In this document: piece by piece, positions 15,703 through 25,463 of the stretch | Numbering within the stretch: position 1 is the stretch's first letter | Layout: every line of letters begins with the position of its first letter | Origin: Oscillospiraceae bacterium | GTDB lineage: Bacteria > Bacillota > Clostridia > Oscillospirales > Ruminococcaceae | Reading direction: 5' to 3' | DNA length: 64,000 nucleotides | NCBI GenBank assembly: GCA_017468365.1 | Contig: JAFUIS010000017.1 | Location: 1 to 64,000 of the forward strand | Notes under the pieces: generated by a model | Told to the model about the DNA's origin: nothing | What the model saw: the letters and a program-made list of their open reading frames with translations, nothing else | Database searches by the model: none | Made by a program: the position numbers and the translations under genes

Positions 15703-18700
15703 TCAGCGGTCGATTTTTTCAACTTCCGCAAGGGTCAGTTCAAGAAGCTTCGAAACGCCCTCTTCCTGCATGGTAACGCCGTAAAGACGGTCGGCGTGTT
15801 CCATGGTTCCGCGGCGGTGGGTGATAGCAATGAACTGGGTGTTTTCGGTAAGGCGAAGAAGATATTCGGCATAGCGGTCAACGTTTGCTTCGTCAAGGGC
15901 GGCCTCGATCTCGTCAAGAATACAGAAAGGTGCGGGGCGGACTTTGAGGATCGCGAAATAGATGGCGATTGCAACAAAGGTCTGTTCGCCGCCGGAAAGA
16001 GAAGAAAGGTTGTTGATGATTTTGCCCGGAGGCTGAACGGTTATTTCAATTCCGGATTCAAGAACGTTGTCCGGATCGGTGAGGGTGAGTTTTGCCTCGC
16101 CGCCGCCGAAAAGTTCTTTGAACACGACGGCAAAGTTTCCGGCGATCTGGGTGAAGCGGTCGATGAAAATGGTGCGCATCTGGCCCATAAGGCTGCGGAT
16201 AAGGCTTCGAAGTTCGTCGCGGGATTTTTCGGCGTCCTCGATCTGGGATTTCATGAACTCATAGCGCTCGGAAACCTCTTTAAATTCCTCGATTGCGGAA
16301 AGGTTGACCGGGCCGAGAGCTTTTATCTTGCTGCGCAGTTCGTTAAGACGGCGCTGGGCCTTCTGCGGCTCGGTTATCTCTTCGGCAATTTCTTCCGCCA
16401 TGCTGTAAGTTATCTCATATTCGTCCCAAAGCTGACCGATGGTGCGGTCATAATCGCGCTGAAGGTCGTCAAGATGCGCTCTTGCCTTAGCAAGTTTTAC
16501 CGAAGCTTCCTCGCGGCGGCTTACGGTATCTTTTGCGGCGGTTCTTTCTTCGGTGGTACGGCGCTCAAAATCCTGGCGCTGTGCAAAAAGCGCAGTGATT
16601 TCGGTGCGGTTTTCTTCAGAAAGGTTAGAAAGGCGAAGTTTTTCGTCCTCAATGTTTCTGATTTCATCCGCAAGGGCAGAGTTTTTGTCAAGGGTCATTG
16701 CCTTGCGCTCGTTAAGAGAGGCGATTTTTTCGTCGCGCTGTTCGCGGCTTTCAAGAAGCTGGGCAACGGCGGTTTCGATTGCCTCGATATCTTTTTGAAT
16801 GATTGCGCCCGCAAGAACAAGGGAAGAGATATCCGCGTTGTTCTTTGCGATGATTTCGTTTTTGCCGGCAATATCCGCTTCGTGCTTCGAAAGTTCGGAA
16901 AGGAGCTCTTCCTTTTTAGCAATGCGCTCGGCGGAAAGTTTTTCATAATCCGCAATGCGGCTTTCCGCATCGGCAATGGCTTTTCCAAGAATGACGCGCT
17001 GGGTCTCGGCTTCGGTGCCGGCAGCTTCGGCGTCGGAAATCTGCATCATAATGCGTTTCTTTTCGCCTTCGGCGCGAATCTTATCTTCGGAAAGGGTGCG
17101 AAGTTCGCTTTCGGTGGCAAGGGAATCCGCTTCCATTGCGGAAATTTCTTCTTTAAGGCGGTTAAATTCACCTTCGCCGGAAGAAAGGATTTTTTCAATA
17201 TCGGCGGCCTTTTTAAGAAGGTCCTCGATCTCCTGTTTTCTTGAAAGGATACCCGCGGATTTTACGTTGGAACCGCCGGTAAGGGAACCGCCGGCATTGA
17301 CAAGCTGACCGTCAAGGGTCACGATTCGGAATTTATAGCCGAATTTTTTTGCAATGGCAACGGCGCAGTCAAGGTCTTCGACCACCGCAATGCGCCCAAG
17401 AACGGATCTTACGATTCCGTCATAACGTGCATCGTTTTTAACAAGGTCGCAGCCAAGACCGATAAAACCTTCGCAGGAAGAAAGTCCGCGTTCTTCAAGG
17501 CGGCTTCCGTTAACGGAAGTAAGGGGAAGGAAAGTTACGCGGCCGCGTTTTTGTTCGCGAAGAAGCTTGATGGCTTTTTTTGCGGCGTCTTCGTCGGTGA
17601 CGACAACGTTCTGAAGTGCGCCTGCGGCGGCGGTTTCGACAGCAAGGGAATATTTCGCATCGACGGAAATTATCTTCGAAACCGGTTCAAGAATTCCGCG
17701 AAGGGCGCCTTCGGCACCTTTGTCAAGAACGTATTTTACGCTCTGCTGGAAGCCTTCCATATTGTGGTCAAGGTCGCGAAGAAGCTTTGCGCGGTCGGAA
17801 AAAGCAATGGCGTCGCGTCTTAATTTTTCGCGCTTTTCGGTAAGGTCAAAAAGCTGTTTTTTGCGAAGGTCGCGCTTCATCATCATTCCGGCCTTGGAGT
17901 TGTTGATGCTTTCGGCCTTTTCTTCGATTTCATCAAGAAGGTCGTTGACCTCGATAAGTTCGGCTTTGTAACCGTCAACAAGGGCAAGCTTTGCGCTTGC
18001 GGAAAGGGAAAGCTGTTCAAGGCGCTCGGTATACTGGGCTTTGTCGTTTTTTGCGGTGGCAAGAACGACGTTTATGTGAGAAAGGTCGGTATCCGCTTCG
18101 GCGATTTTTGCTTCGGTTTCGGCTTTCTGGTTTTCAAAAAGGCGAAGCTCGGCTTCAAGTGCGTTTCCGAAAAGACCGTAGCGGTTCTGTTCGCTGTCGT
18201 TATGTTCCGCTTCGGCGCGTTTTGCTGAAAGTTCGGCGTTTTTCGCGGCAATGGCGGCTTCGCTTTCGCTTCCGGAAGCGGAAAGAGAGGTTATCTCTTC
18301 GTCAATGCGGGAAATTTCGGTGTTGTTATGTTCGATATCGTTCTGGCAAACCGCGGCTTTTGCGGTAAGTTCGCCGAGAGCGGTTTCGTTTTCGGTGATT
18401 TTTTCGCGCTTTTCCTCAACGGCGGTGTCGATGTCGCGGACCTGTTCATAAAGGGCGTTTATGCGGTTTTCCGCTTCGTTATAATCCGCATCGAGGGCGT
18501 CATATTCGCTTTGAAAAATGCCGATGGTGCCGTTTTGTTCCGCAAGCTGGCTTTTAAGCCTTTTAAGGGAACGCATCCAGACGGAAATTTCAAGAGATTT
18601 CTTTTCTTCGGCATATTCAAGGAATTTTTTTGCTTTTTCGGACTGTTCAAGAAGGGGGCCCACGCGCTCTTCAAGAGAAGAAAGGTTGTCGCGAAGGCGA

Positions 18701-19266
18701 AGAAGGTTTTCGTCCGCTTTGGAAAGGCTTTTTTCGGCCTCTTCCTTGCGGTAGCGGAATTTTGAAATTCCGGCGGCTTCTTCAAAAATCTCGCGGCGCT
18801 GGTTCGGCTTTGCGCTGACTATCTCAGAAATCTTGCCCTGTCCTATAAGGGAATAACCGTCGCGGCCAAGGCCGGTATCCATAAAGAGCTCGTTGATGTC
18901 TTTAAGGCGGCAGGATTTTTCGCCGATTCGGTAATCGGAATCGCCGTTGCGGTAATATTTTCGCGAAACGATGACTTCGTCCGCGTCGTAAGAAAGGGCG
19001 CGGTCGGTGTTATCAAAACAAATGCGAACTTCGGCAAAGCCGTGGGCATGGCGAAGGTGGGTGCCGTTAAAAATAACGTCCTCCATTTTTCCGCCGCGAA
19101 GAGCCTTTGTGGACTGTTCGCCCAAAACCCAGCGCACCGCGTCGCTTATGTTACTTTTTCCGCTTCCGTTGGGGCCAACAACTGCGGTCATTCCGCGGCC
19201 GAAGTTAAGGCGGGTCTTATCCGGAAAGGATTTGAATCCCGAAAGTTCAAGATATTTTAAAAACAA
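15703..19266 (-). CDS. smc: Chromosome segregation protein SMC
   Basis: 1187 aa, full length for bacterial SMC. The N-terminal Walker A is GPNGSGKSN (about 32-40), followed by two long coiled coils separated by the hinge (about 500-660). The C-terminal head has LSGGEQTFVAIAI and the Walker B region PFCILDEIEAALD. SMC dimers with ScpAB load on DNA and organise and segregate the nucleoid. The start is TTG at 19266, preceded by AAGGAAGTG; no ATG fits. It follows the radical SAM gene by 35 bp. The TGAGCAC word, frequent elsewhere, was not seen in this 3.5-kb gene. Confidence 0.97.
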   Translation of the reverse strand: MFLKYLELSGFKSFPDKTRLNFGRGMTAVVGPNGSGKSNISDAVRWVLGEQSTKALRGGKMEDVIFNGTHLRHAHGFAEVRICFDNTDRALSYDADEVIVSRKYYRNGDSDYRIGEKSCRLKDINELFMDTGLGRDGYSLIGQGKISEIVSAKPNQRREIFEEAAGISKFRYRKEEAEKSLSKADENLLRLRDNLSSLEERVGPLLEQSEKAKKFLEYAEEKKSLEISVWMRSLKRLKSQLAEQNGTIGIFQSEYDALDADYNEAENRINALYEQVRDIDTAVEEKREKITENETALGELTAKAAVCQNDIEHNNTEISRIDEEITSLSASGSESEAAIAAKNAELSAKRAEAEHNDSEQNRYGLFGNALEAELRLFENQKAETEAKIAEADTDLSHINVVLATAKNDKAQYTERLEQLSLSASAKLALVDGYKAELIEVNDLLDEIEEKAESINNSKAGMMMKRDLRKKQLFDLTEKREKLRRDAIAFSDRAKLLRDLDHNMEGFQQSVKYVLDKGAEGALRGILEPVSKIISVDAKYSLAVETAAAGALQNVVVTDEDAAKKAIKLLREQKRGRVTFLPLTSVNGSRLEERGLSSCEGFIGLGCDLVKNDARYDGIVRSVLGRIAVVEDLDCAVAIAKKFGYKFRIVTLDGQLVNAGGSLTGGSNVKSAGILSRKQEIEDLLKKAADIEKILSSGEGEFNRLKEEISAMEADSLATESELRTLSEDKIRAEGEKKRIMMQISDAEAAGTEAETQRVILGKAIADAESRIADYEKLSAERIAKKEELLSELSKHEADIAGKNEIIAKNNADISSLVLAGAIIQKDIEAIETAVAQLLESREQRDEKIASLNERKAMTLDKNSALADEIRNIEDEKLRLSNLSEENRTEITALFAQRQDFERRTTEERTAAKDTVSRREEASVKLAKARAHLDDLQRDYDRTIGQLWDEYEITYSMAEEIAEEITEPQKAQRRLNELRSKIKALGPVNLSAIEEFKEVSERYEFMKSQIEDAEKSRDELRSLIRSLMGQMRTIFIDRFTQIAGNFAVVFKELFGGGEAKLTLTDPDNVLESGIEITVQPPGKIINNLSSLSGGEQTFVAIAIYFAILKVRPAPFCILDEIEAALDEANVDRYAEYLLRLTENTQFIAITHRRGTMEHADRLYGVTMQEEGVSKLLELTLAEVEKIDR

Positions 19267-19301
19267 GTTTTCACTTCCTTGCTTTAAGAATCAAAAATGG
19301 T

Positions 19302-20306
19302 TTAGAAGCCGGCTATCATGACTTCAAAATCGCCGGAAGAAAGGTTTTTATCCGAAACGATTTTGATATCATAGCCGAGGGTTTTCCAATGTTCAAGGTT
19401 GCTTTTGTGCTGGCCGCTGCATTTTGAAACGTCCGAGGGAGCGACGGAAAGAACGTAGCTTCCTTTAGGAAGGCGGGTGAGCATCGGCGCAATTTTTTTG
19501 CGGAAGCGAAGGCTTTCGCAAATTTCGCGGAAGGCGGGGTGATAGGGCCCCGCAACAAGGTTTTCTTCAAGAGAAGTTTCCGCATGAAGCCCAAGGCGGA
19601 TGACGTTTATGTTATAAAGTTCAAAAACGTCAAGAAGTTCGGCACATTCCGCCGCCGCTTCTTCGACCGTCTGGGGAACAAATTCGCCCTTTTCAAACCA
19701 CTTTGCCATAAGGGTGTTTTTGAGCACCAGGGTGGGATAGATGCGCATGGTTTCGGGTTTGAGGGAAGCAAATCTTGCGGCGGTCATAAGGTCGTCCTCT
19801 TTTGTGGAACCGGGCATTCCGGTCATCATCTGAAGTCCAAGATGAAAACCGGCGTTTTTGATAAGTTCGCAGGCCCTTTGGGTATCCGCAAAGGTGTGTC
19901 CCCGGCGGTTTTTCAAAAGGACTTCGTCATTCGAACTTTGCGCGCCCAGTTCAATGGAGGTAACGCCGTATTCTTTGAGCACCGCGAGCACCTCTTCGTC
20001 AATTGCGTCCGGACGGGTGCTGATGCGGATGCCGGAAAAAGCTTTTCGGTCGATCCATTTTTTTGCCGGCGCAAGAAGGCTTGTCATAAGTTCCCTTGGA
20101 ATCATGGTGAAACTTCCGCCGAAGAAAGCGATTTCCGCCTTTTCCGAAAAGCCGTGGAGTTCTCTTGCGGCTTTTTTAAGGGTTTTATCGATTTCTTCCG
20201 GGGTGGGAATTCCGCTTTCGCCGGTGATGGAATTCTGGTCACAGAATGAGCACCGGTGGGGACAGCCAACCATCGGAACAAAGAAAGCTACGTTTGCGTG
20301 TTTCAT
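19302..20306 (-). CDS. Elp3-like radical SAM protein
   Basis: 334 aa. The radical SAM cluster motif is C-x3-C-x2-C (GCPHRCSFC, about 14-22), followed by GGSFT and the radical SAM C-terminal region typical of Elp3-like proteins without the acetyltransferase domain. Relatives sit beside rnc and smc in many Firmicutes, often with unassigned function; tRNA modification is a reasonable guess. Its start overlaps the rnc stop by 4 nt. Confidence 0.88.
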   Translation of the reverse strand: MKHANVAFFVPMVGCPHRCSFCDQNSITGESGIPTPEEIDKTLKKAARELHGFSEKAEIAFFGGSFTMIPRELMTSLLAPAKKWIDRKAFSGIRISTRPDAIDEEVLAVLKEYGVTSIELGAQSSNDEVLLKNRRGHTFADTQRACELIKNAGFHLGLQMMTGMPGSTKEDDLMTAARFASLKPETMRIYPTLVLKNTLMAKWFEKGEFVPQTVEEAAAECAELLDVFELYNINVIRLGLHAETSLEENLVAGPYHPAFREICESLRFRKKIAPMLTRLPKGSYVLSVAPSDVSKCSGQHKSNLEHWKTLGYDIKIVSDKNLSSGDFEVMIAGF

Positions 20307-20992
20307 TTGCCCATCAGCTCCAATGCTTCTTTTGCGGCAAGCTGCTCGGCGGATTTTTTGCTTTTGCCGATTCCGTGGCCGATGGGGTTGCTGTTGAGCA
20401 TTACCTCGACCTCAAAACGCTTGTCGTGATCGGGTCCGCTTTCGCCAACGAGCACGTAGGAAAGTCTTTCTTCGGGATTTTTCTGGATGATTTCCTGAAG
20501 AAGGGTCTTGTAATCGCGAAAAGCGACGTTTTCAACGTGTTCAAGAGCCTTTTTTACAAATCTGAGCACCACTTCGGTGGCGGGTTCAATTCCACCGTCA
20601 AGATAGATGGCGGCGAGCACCGCTTCAAAGGCATCGGCAAGAATGGAAGGTCTTTCGCGGCCGCCCATAAGTTCTTCGCCGTGGCCAAGACGAAGAAAAG
20701 TTCCCATTTCAAGCTCGTTGGAAAAACCGCAAAGGGATTTTTCACAAACAAGAGATGCTCGAAGCTTGGTAAGTTCGCCTTCGGGAAGCTTGGTGTAGTT
20801 TTCAAAAATATAATCGGAAACAATGATGCTCAAAACCGCGTCGCCAAGAAATTCCTGGCGCTCGTTATAGGGAACGTGCTCCTTGGTTTCGTTGGCAAAG
20901 GAAGAATGGGTGACGCCGGTTTCAAGGAATTTGCGGTTTTTGAACTTGTAACCGAGTTTTTCTTCAAGGATAGAGAGATCTCTGGTGCTCAT
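20303..20992 (-). CDS. rnc: Ribonuclease III
   Basis: 229 aa. The nuclease domain (1-150) carries the signature ERQEFLGDAVLS (about 44-55) and the second acidic cluster ADAFEAVLAAIYLDGG (about 114-129). A dsRNA-binding domain (about 160-226) ends in GIGKSKKSAEQLAAKEAL. It cleaves double-stranded RNA in rRNA maturation and mRNA turnover. Four-base overlaps with plsX upstream and the radical SAM gene downstream show translational coupling. The start region contains a TGAGCAC word (ATGAGCACC). Confidence 0.96.
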   Translation of the reverse strand: MSTRDLSILEEKLGYKFKNRKFLETGVTHSSFANETKEHVPYNERQEFLGDAVLSIIVSDYIFENYTKLPEGELTKLRASLVCEKSLCGFSNELEMGTFLRLGHGEELMGGRERPSILADAFEAVLAAIYLDGGIEPATEVVLRFVKKALEHVENVAFRDYKTLLQEIIQKNPEERLSYVLVGESGPDHDKRFEVEVMLNSNPIGHGIGKSKKSAEQLAAKEALELMGK

Positions 20993-21996
20993 TCGGCCGC
21001 CTCCTCTTTCATTTTTGCAAGGGCGGCGGAAATTGTTCCGTTAACGTCGGTCTCAACAAAGATCCTTGCCTGGTCAATGGCATTTTTAAAGGCAACGGGG
21101 TTGCTGTTGCCGTGGGCCTTGATTACGGGTTTTGCAATTCCAAGAAGGGGTGCGCCGCCGCGGGTGGAAGAATCCACCTTGTTTTTAAAGTTTTTGATTC
21201 CGTCTTTAAGGAAAAGTGCGGAAATTTTGGTAAGAAGGTTCTTTTTGAGCATGCCCTTGAGCATTCTTCCAAAGGATTTTCCAAGACCTTCGATAGTTTT
21301 GAGAATTACGTTGCCGGTCCAGCCGTCAGCAACGCAAACGTCGCAGCAGCCGTCCGGAACGTCCCTTGCTTCAACGTTGCCGATGAAGTTATAGTCGGCT
21401 TTTTTCATAAGGGCAAAGGCCTCTTTCTGAAGTTCGCCGCCTTTGCTTTCTTCAACGCCGATGTTTACAAGACCGACGGTGGGGTTTTCGATTCCCTGAA
21501 CGCTGTGCATATAAACGGAGCCCATCATTCCGAACTGGTTGAGCATTTCGGGACGGCATTCAACGTTTGCGCCAAGGTCCAGAAGCATATAGTCGTTTTT
21601 CATTCCCGGAAGAACGGAAGCAAGAGCAGCTCTTTTGATGCCCTTGATGCGTTTTACAATAAGGGTTGCGGCAACAACGATGGCGCCGGTGGAACCTGCG
21701 CCGACGTAAGCGTCGCCTTCGCCTTTTGAAAGAAGTTCAAGTCCTTTCACAAGGCTGCTCTCTTTATATTCTTTAAGGGCGGAAGTGGGTTCGGCACAAA
21801 CGGGCATTACAAGGGGAGCATCAACGAAAGTGAAACCTTCGGTGGAAATGTTTTCCTCCTCACAGATTTTTTTCATTTCGGCTTCGTTGCCCACTGCGAC
21901 GATTTCTACCCCAAGCTCTTTAACAGCCATCTCTGCGCCTTTAAGAGGTGCAAGGGGGGCGTTATCTCCGCCGTAAATATCGATTATAATTTTCAT
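20989..21996 (-). CDS. plsX: Phosphate acyltransferase PlsX
   Basis: 335 aa. It makes acyl-phosphate from acyl-ACP for PlsY-dependent phosphatidic acid synthesis at the membrane. Family motifs: IIIDIYGGDNAPLAPLKGA at the N-terminus, GAGSTGA (about 100-106), LLDLGANVECRPEML and VADGWTGNVILKTIEG. The usual DxMGGD is DIYGGD here. In many Firmicutes fabD, fabG and acpP follow plsX; here rnc follows directly with a 4-nt overlap. Confidence 0.95.
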   Translation of the reverse strand: MKIIIDIYGGDNAPLAPLKGAEMAVKELGVEIVAVGNEAEMKKICEEENISTEGFTFVDAPLVMPVCAEPTSALKEYKESSLVKGLELLSKGEGDAYVGAGSTGAIVVAATLIVKRIKGIKRAALASVLPGMKNDYMLLDLGANVECRPEMLNQFGMMGSVYMHSVQGIENPTVGLVNIGVEESKGGELQKEAFALMKKADYNFIGNVEARDVPDGCCDVCVADGWTGNVILKTIEGLGKSFGRMLKGMLKKNLLTKISALFLKDGIKNFKNKVDSSTRGGAPLLGIAKPVIKAHGNSNPVAFKNAIDQARIFVETDVNGTISAALAKMKEEAAE

Positions 21997-23294
21997 AAGA
22001 TAGTCTCCATTGCGGCAACCGCCCTTTCGGCGAGAGCCTGATAGCGCTTGTCCTTATGACGGATCTTGGTTTCGAGAGGGGGAAGAAGTCCCATATTTGC
22101 GCCCATGGGCTGGAAGTTTTCCACGCTCTCATCGGTTATATATTTTACCAGTGCGCCCAGCATGGTGAGTTTGGGAAGAACAAGGGGTTCTTCGCCTTTT
22201 GCAAAGCGGGCAGCATTGATTCCGGCGAGGATTCCTGTGGCGGCGGATTCGGTATAGCCTTCAACGCCGGTGAACTGTCCGGCAAAGAAAAGGCGGGGTT
22301 CCGCTTTGAGTGAAAGGTTTTCGGAAAGAAGTCTCGGGGAATCCATAAAGGTATCTCTGTGCATGACACCGTAGCGGAGGAATTCGGCGTTTTCAAGTCC
22401 GGGGATCATTGAAAAGACCCTTTTCTGTTCGCCGAATTTAAGGTTGGTCTGAAAACCGACCAGGTTATACATGGTGCCTTCGGCATTTTCTCTTCGAAGC
22501 TGAACGTTTGCCCAAGGGCGGCGTCCGGTGTTGGGGTCGGTAAGACCAACGGGACGAAGAGGGCCGTAGCGAAGGGTGTCGTGTCCGCGGGAAGCCATTA
22601 TCTCAACGGGCATGCAGCCTTCGTAAACTTTGGGGTCCGCCGCGTCAAAATCGTGAAGAGGCGCTCTTTCGGCATTGACAAGAGCCTCGTAAAAAGCGTC
22701 GTATTCGTCGCGTTCCATGGGGCAGTTGACGTAATCCGCTTCGCCGCGGTCATATCTTGCGCCAAGAAAAACCTTGTCCCAGTCAAGGGAATCGGCGGAA
22801 ACGATGGGTGCCACCGCGTCATAGAAAGAAAGGGTGCCGCCAAAACGTTTTCGAAGGTTTTCCGCAAGAATGTCGGAAGTAAGAGGGCCGGTGGCGAAAA
22901 TAACGATTCCGTCTTCGGGAACGTCGGTGACTTCGCCGTAAACGATTTCGATATTGGGGTCGCTTTTGATTTTATCGGTAATATACTGTGCAAAAAGCTC
23001 GCGGTCAACGGCAAGTGCGCCGCCGGCGGCAACAAAAGTTTTTTCCGCCGCTTCCATGGTTACGGAACCGAGCATTCGCATTTCTTCTTTTAAAAGTCCG
23101 CCGGCAGAATTAAGACGGATAGCTTTGAGGGAGTTGGAACAAACAAGCTCCGCAAAGTTTTCGCTTTTGTGCGCCGGGGAATATTTTTGGGGTTTCATTT
23201 CGCAAAGGCGAACGGAAAACCCAAGGGAAGAGAGCTTGCAGGCAGCTTCGCAGCCTGCAAGACCCGCGCCTATTACGGTTATTTTATCGCTCAT
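21993..23294 (-). CDS. trmFO: tRNA (m5U54) methyltransferase TrmFO
   Basis: 433 aa. A folate- and FAD-dependent enzyme that methylates U54 of the tRNA T-loop. The FAD-binding N-terminus is VIGAGLAGCEAAC, followed by the family stretch SNSLKAIRLNSAGGLLKEEM, VDRELFAQYIT, and the GidA-like C-terminal region (LFFAGQFTGVEGYTESAATG). It overlaps topA by 4 nt and plsX by 4 nt. Confidence 0.96.
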   Translation of the reverse strand: MSDKITVIGAGLAGCEAACKLSSLGFSVRLCEMKPQKYSPAHKSENFAELVCSNSLKAIRLNSAGGLLKEEMRMLGSVTMEAAEKTFVAAGGALAVDRELFAQYITDKIKSDPNIEIVYGEVTDVPEDGIVIFATGPLTSDILAENLRKRFGGTLSFYDAVAPIVSADSLDWDKVFLGARYDRGEADYVNCPMERDEYDAFYEALVNAERAPLHDFDAADPKVYEGCMPVEIMASRGHDTLRYGPLRPVGLTDPNTGRRPWANVQLRRENAEGTMYNLVGFQTNLKFGEQKRVFSMIPGLENAEFLRYGVMHRDTFMDSPRLLSENLSLKAEPRLFFAGQFTGVEGYTESAATGILAGINAARFAKGEEPLVLPKLTMLGALVKYITDESVENFQPMGANMGLLPPLETKIRHKDKRYQALAERAVAAMETIL

Positions 23295-25414
23295 TTGCCA
23301 CCTGCTCTTTCATAACCGCAGGCTGCATCGGAGCAATAGATTTTTGCGTTGCGGCCTTTTTTGGAAAGAAGGCTCTTTCCGCAGTTGGGGCATTTTTCGG
23401 CAATGGGTTCGTCCCAGCTCATAAAACCGCAGGTGGGGTTGTGTTCGCAGCCGTAATAGGTCTTTCCGGTTTTGGATTTTTTGGAAAGGATCTTTCCGCC
23501 GCAAAGAGGGCAATCGCCGGGGGTCTCTTTTACGATGCGCTTGGTGTTCTGACACTGGGGATATCCCGGGCAGGCAAGGAATTTTCCGAAACGGCCGGTT
23601 TTTACGACCATTTTTCTTCCGCATTTTTCGCAGATGACGTCGGTTTCCTCTTCCGGAACTTTGATTTTTTCGCTGCCCTGGTTTTTCTGGGCAAGTTCAA
23701 GGGATTTCTGGAAATCCTCATAGAATTTTTTCATCATATGGACCCAGTCGGTCTTTCCGCTTTCGACTTTATCAAGGTCTTTTTCCATTTTTGCGGTGAA
23801 ATCCACGTCAACGATGTTGGAAAAATGTTCGGTGATAAGGTCAACGGTAACGGTGCCGAGGGCGGTGGGTTTAAGGGTCTTGCCTTCGCGCTCAACATAG
23901 TTTCTGCTGATGATGGTGGTGATGATGGGAGCGTAGGTGGAAGGACGGCCGATGCCGTTTTCTTCAAGAGCCTTGATAAGAGAAGCCTCGGAATATCTTG
24001 AAGGCGGTGCGGTGAAGTGCTGGTTGGGTTTTATCTCGCGAACTTTAAGAACGTCGCCGGAACTTGCGTGTTTCGGAATGGAGGATTTTTCCTCATCGCC
24101 GTAAGGATCAAGAACGGAGAAACCGTCAAAGCGAACGGAAAAACCGCTGGCTTTAAAACCGTAATCGCCTGCGTTGATGTCGATGGAAACGGTGTCATAA
24201 AGAGCCGCAGCCATCTGGCTTGCAATAAATCTGTCCCAAACGAGTTTATAAAGTTTATACTGTTCGGGAGTAAGGCTTTCTTTAAGTTTTTCCGGTGCCA
24301 TTTCGGGCATGGTGGGACGGATAGCTTCGTGAGCATCCTGGGCGCCGGCTTTTGCTTTATAGGCTTTTGCGGCGGTGGGAAGATATTCCTTGCCGAAAGT
24401 CTGCTCAATATAAGCGACGGCAGCCTGTTTTGCCTCGGCAGAAACACGAAGAGAGTCGGTTCTCATATAAGTGATAAGACCGACTGCGCCCATTCCGGGA
24501 ACGTCGATACCTTCATAAAGTTCCTGAGCGATGCGCATGGTGCGTCTGGGCTGGAAGCCAAGACGAAGAGATGCTTCCTGCTGAAGGGTGGAAGTGATGA
24601 AGGGCGGAGCAGGCTGTTTTTTGCGGATGCTCTTTTTGATTCCGCCGACCACAAAGGGAACGCCTTTGAGTTCGGAAACGATAGCTTCGGCTTCGTCACC
24701 GGTTTTGATTTCGATTTTTTCACCGTTTTTGGTGGCAAGCTTTGCGGAGAAGGCGGAAGTTTCGCCTTTTTCACAAAGTTTTGCGTCAATGGACCAATAT
24801 TCTTCCGGAACAAAAGCTTCGATTTCGCGTTCGCGGTCAACAATAAGTTTTACCGCAACGGACTGAACGCGTCCCGCGGAAAGAGAAGAACCGCCGCGGA
24901 TATTCTTCCAGAGGAAGGGGCTGAGCTTATATCCTACGATTCGGTCAAGAACGCGGCGTCCCTGCTGTGCATTCACAAGGTCAAGGTCGATGCTTCTGGG
25001 AGAAGCCATTCCGTGCTCAACGCCGAAATGGGTGATTTCGTTAAAAGTGACGCGGTTCGGAGCGTCCATGGGAAGACCGAGAAGTTTTGCAAGATGCCAG
25101 GAAATTGCTTCGCCTTCGCGGTCAGGGTCCGTCGCGAGATAAACGTGATCCGCGGCGGCAGCCTGTTTTTTAAGGCTGCGAACAAGGTTTTCCTTGCCGG
25201 AAATAAGAATGTACTGGGGAACAAAACCGTTTTTTACGTCGATGCCGAGGGTGGTCTTCGGAAGGTCGCGGACGTGACCCATGGAAGCGACAACGGTAAA
25301 ATCTTCGCCCAGATATTTTTCAATGGTTTTTGCTTTTGCAGGGGACTCCACTATAACAAGGTTTTTTGCAGTTTTAGCGGAGCGTTTTGATACTTTGGTT
25401 TCTGAAGTCGTAAT
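23291..25414 (-). CDS. topA: DNA topoisomerase I
   Basis: 707 aa from the proposed start. Type IA topoisomerase relaxing negative supercoils. The Toprim strand KNLVIVESPAKAKTI is near residue 16, the active-site Tyr lies in LITYMRTDS, and three C-terminal four-cysteine zinc ribbons follow (CEKCGRKM, CPLCGGKI, CPNCGKSL). The frame has a stop at 25424-25426 and no ATG, GTG or TTG before GTG at 25351. Starting at that GTG would remove the conserved first Toprim strand. AGGGGG followed five bases later by ATT at 25414 is the best start (ATC at 25417 is closer). Overlaps trmFO by 4 nt. Confidence 0.93.
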   Translation of the reverse strand: MTTSETKVSKRSAKTAKNLVIVESPAKAKTIEKYLGEDFTVVASMGHVRDLPKTTLGIDVKNGFVPQYILISGKENLVRSLKKQAAAADHVYLATDPDREGEAISWHLAKLLGLPMDAPNRVTFNEITHFGVEHGMASPRSIDLDLVNAQQGRRVLDRIVGYKLSPFLWKNIRGGSSLSAGRVQSVAVKLIVDREREIEAFVPEEYWSIDAKLCEKGETSAFSAKLATKNGEKIEIKTGDEAEAIVSELKGVPFVVGGIKKSIRKKQPAPPFITSTLQQEASLRLGFQPRRTMRIAQELYEGIDVPGMGAVGLITYMRTDSLRVSAEAKQAAVAYIEQTFGKEYLPTAAKAYKAKAGAQDAHEAIRPTMPEMAPEKLKESLTPEQYKLYKLVWDRFIASQMAAALYDTVSIDINAGDYGFKASGFSVRFDGFSVLDPYGDEEKSSIPKHASSGDVLKVREIKPNQHFTAPPSRYSEASLIKALEENGIGRPSTYAPIITTIISRNYVEREGKTLKPTALGTVTVDLITEHFSNIVDVDFTAKMEKDLDKVESGKTDWVHMMKKFYEDFQKSLELAQKNQGSEKIKVPEEETDVICEKCGRKMVVKTGRFGKFLACPGYPQCQNTKRIVKETPGDCPLCGGKILSKKSKTGKTYYGCEHNPTCGFMSWDEPIAEKCPNCGKSLLSKKGRNAKIYCSDAACGYERAGGK

Positions 25415-25463
25415 GATGACCCCCTAATTCTTATTAAACTTCCCATGGCAGGGAAGGTGAAAA

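Noticed and set aside
25291-25351. GTG at 25351 as the topA start.
   Set aside because: It would delete the conserved first Toprim strand and has no ribosome site in front.
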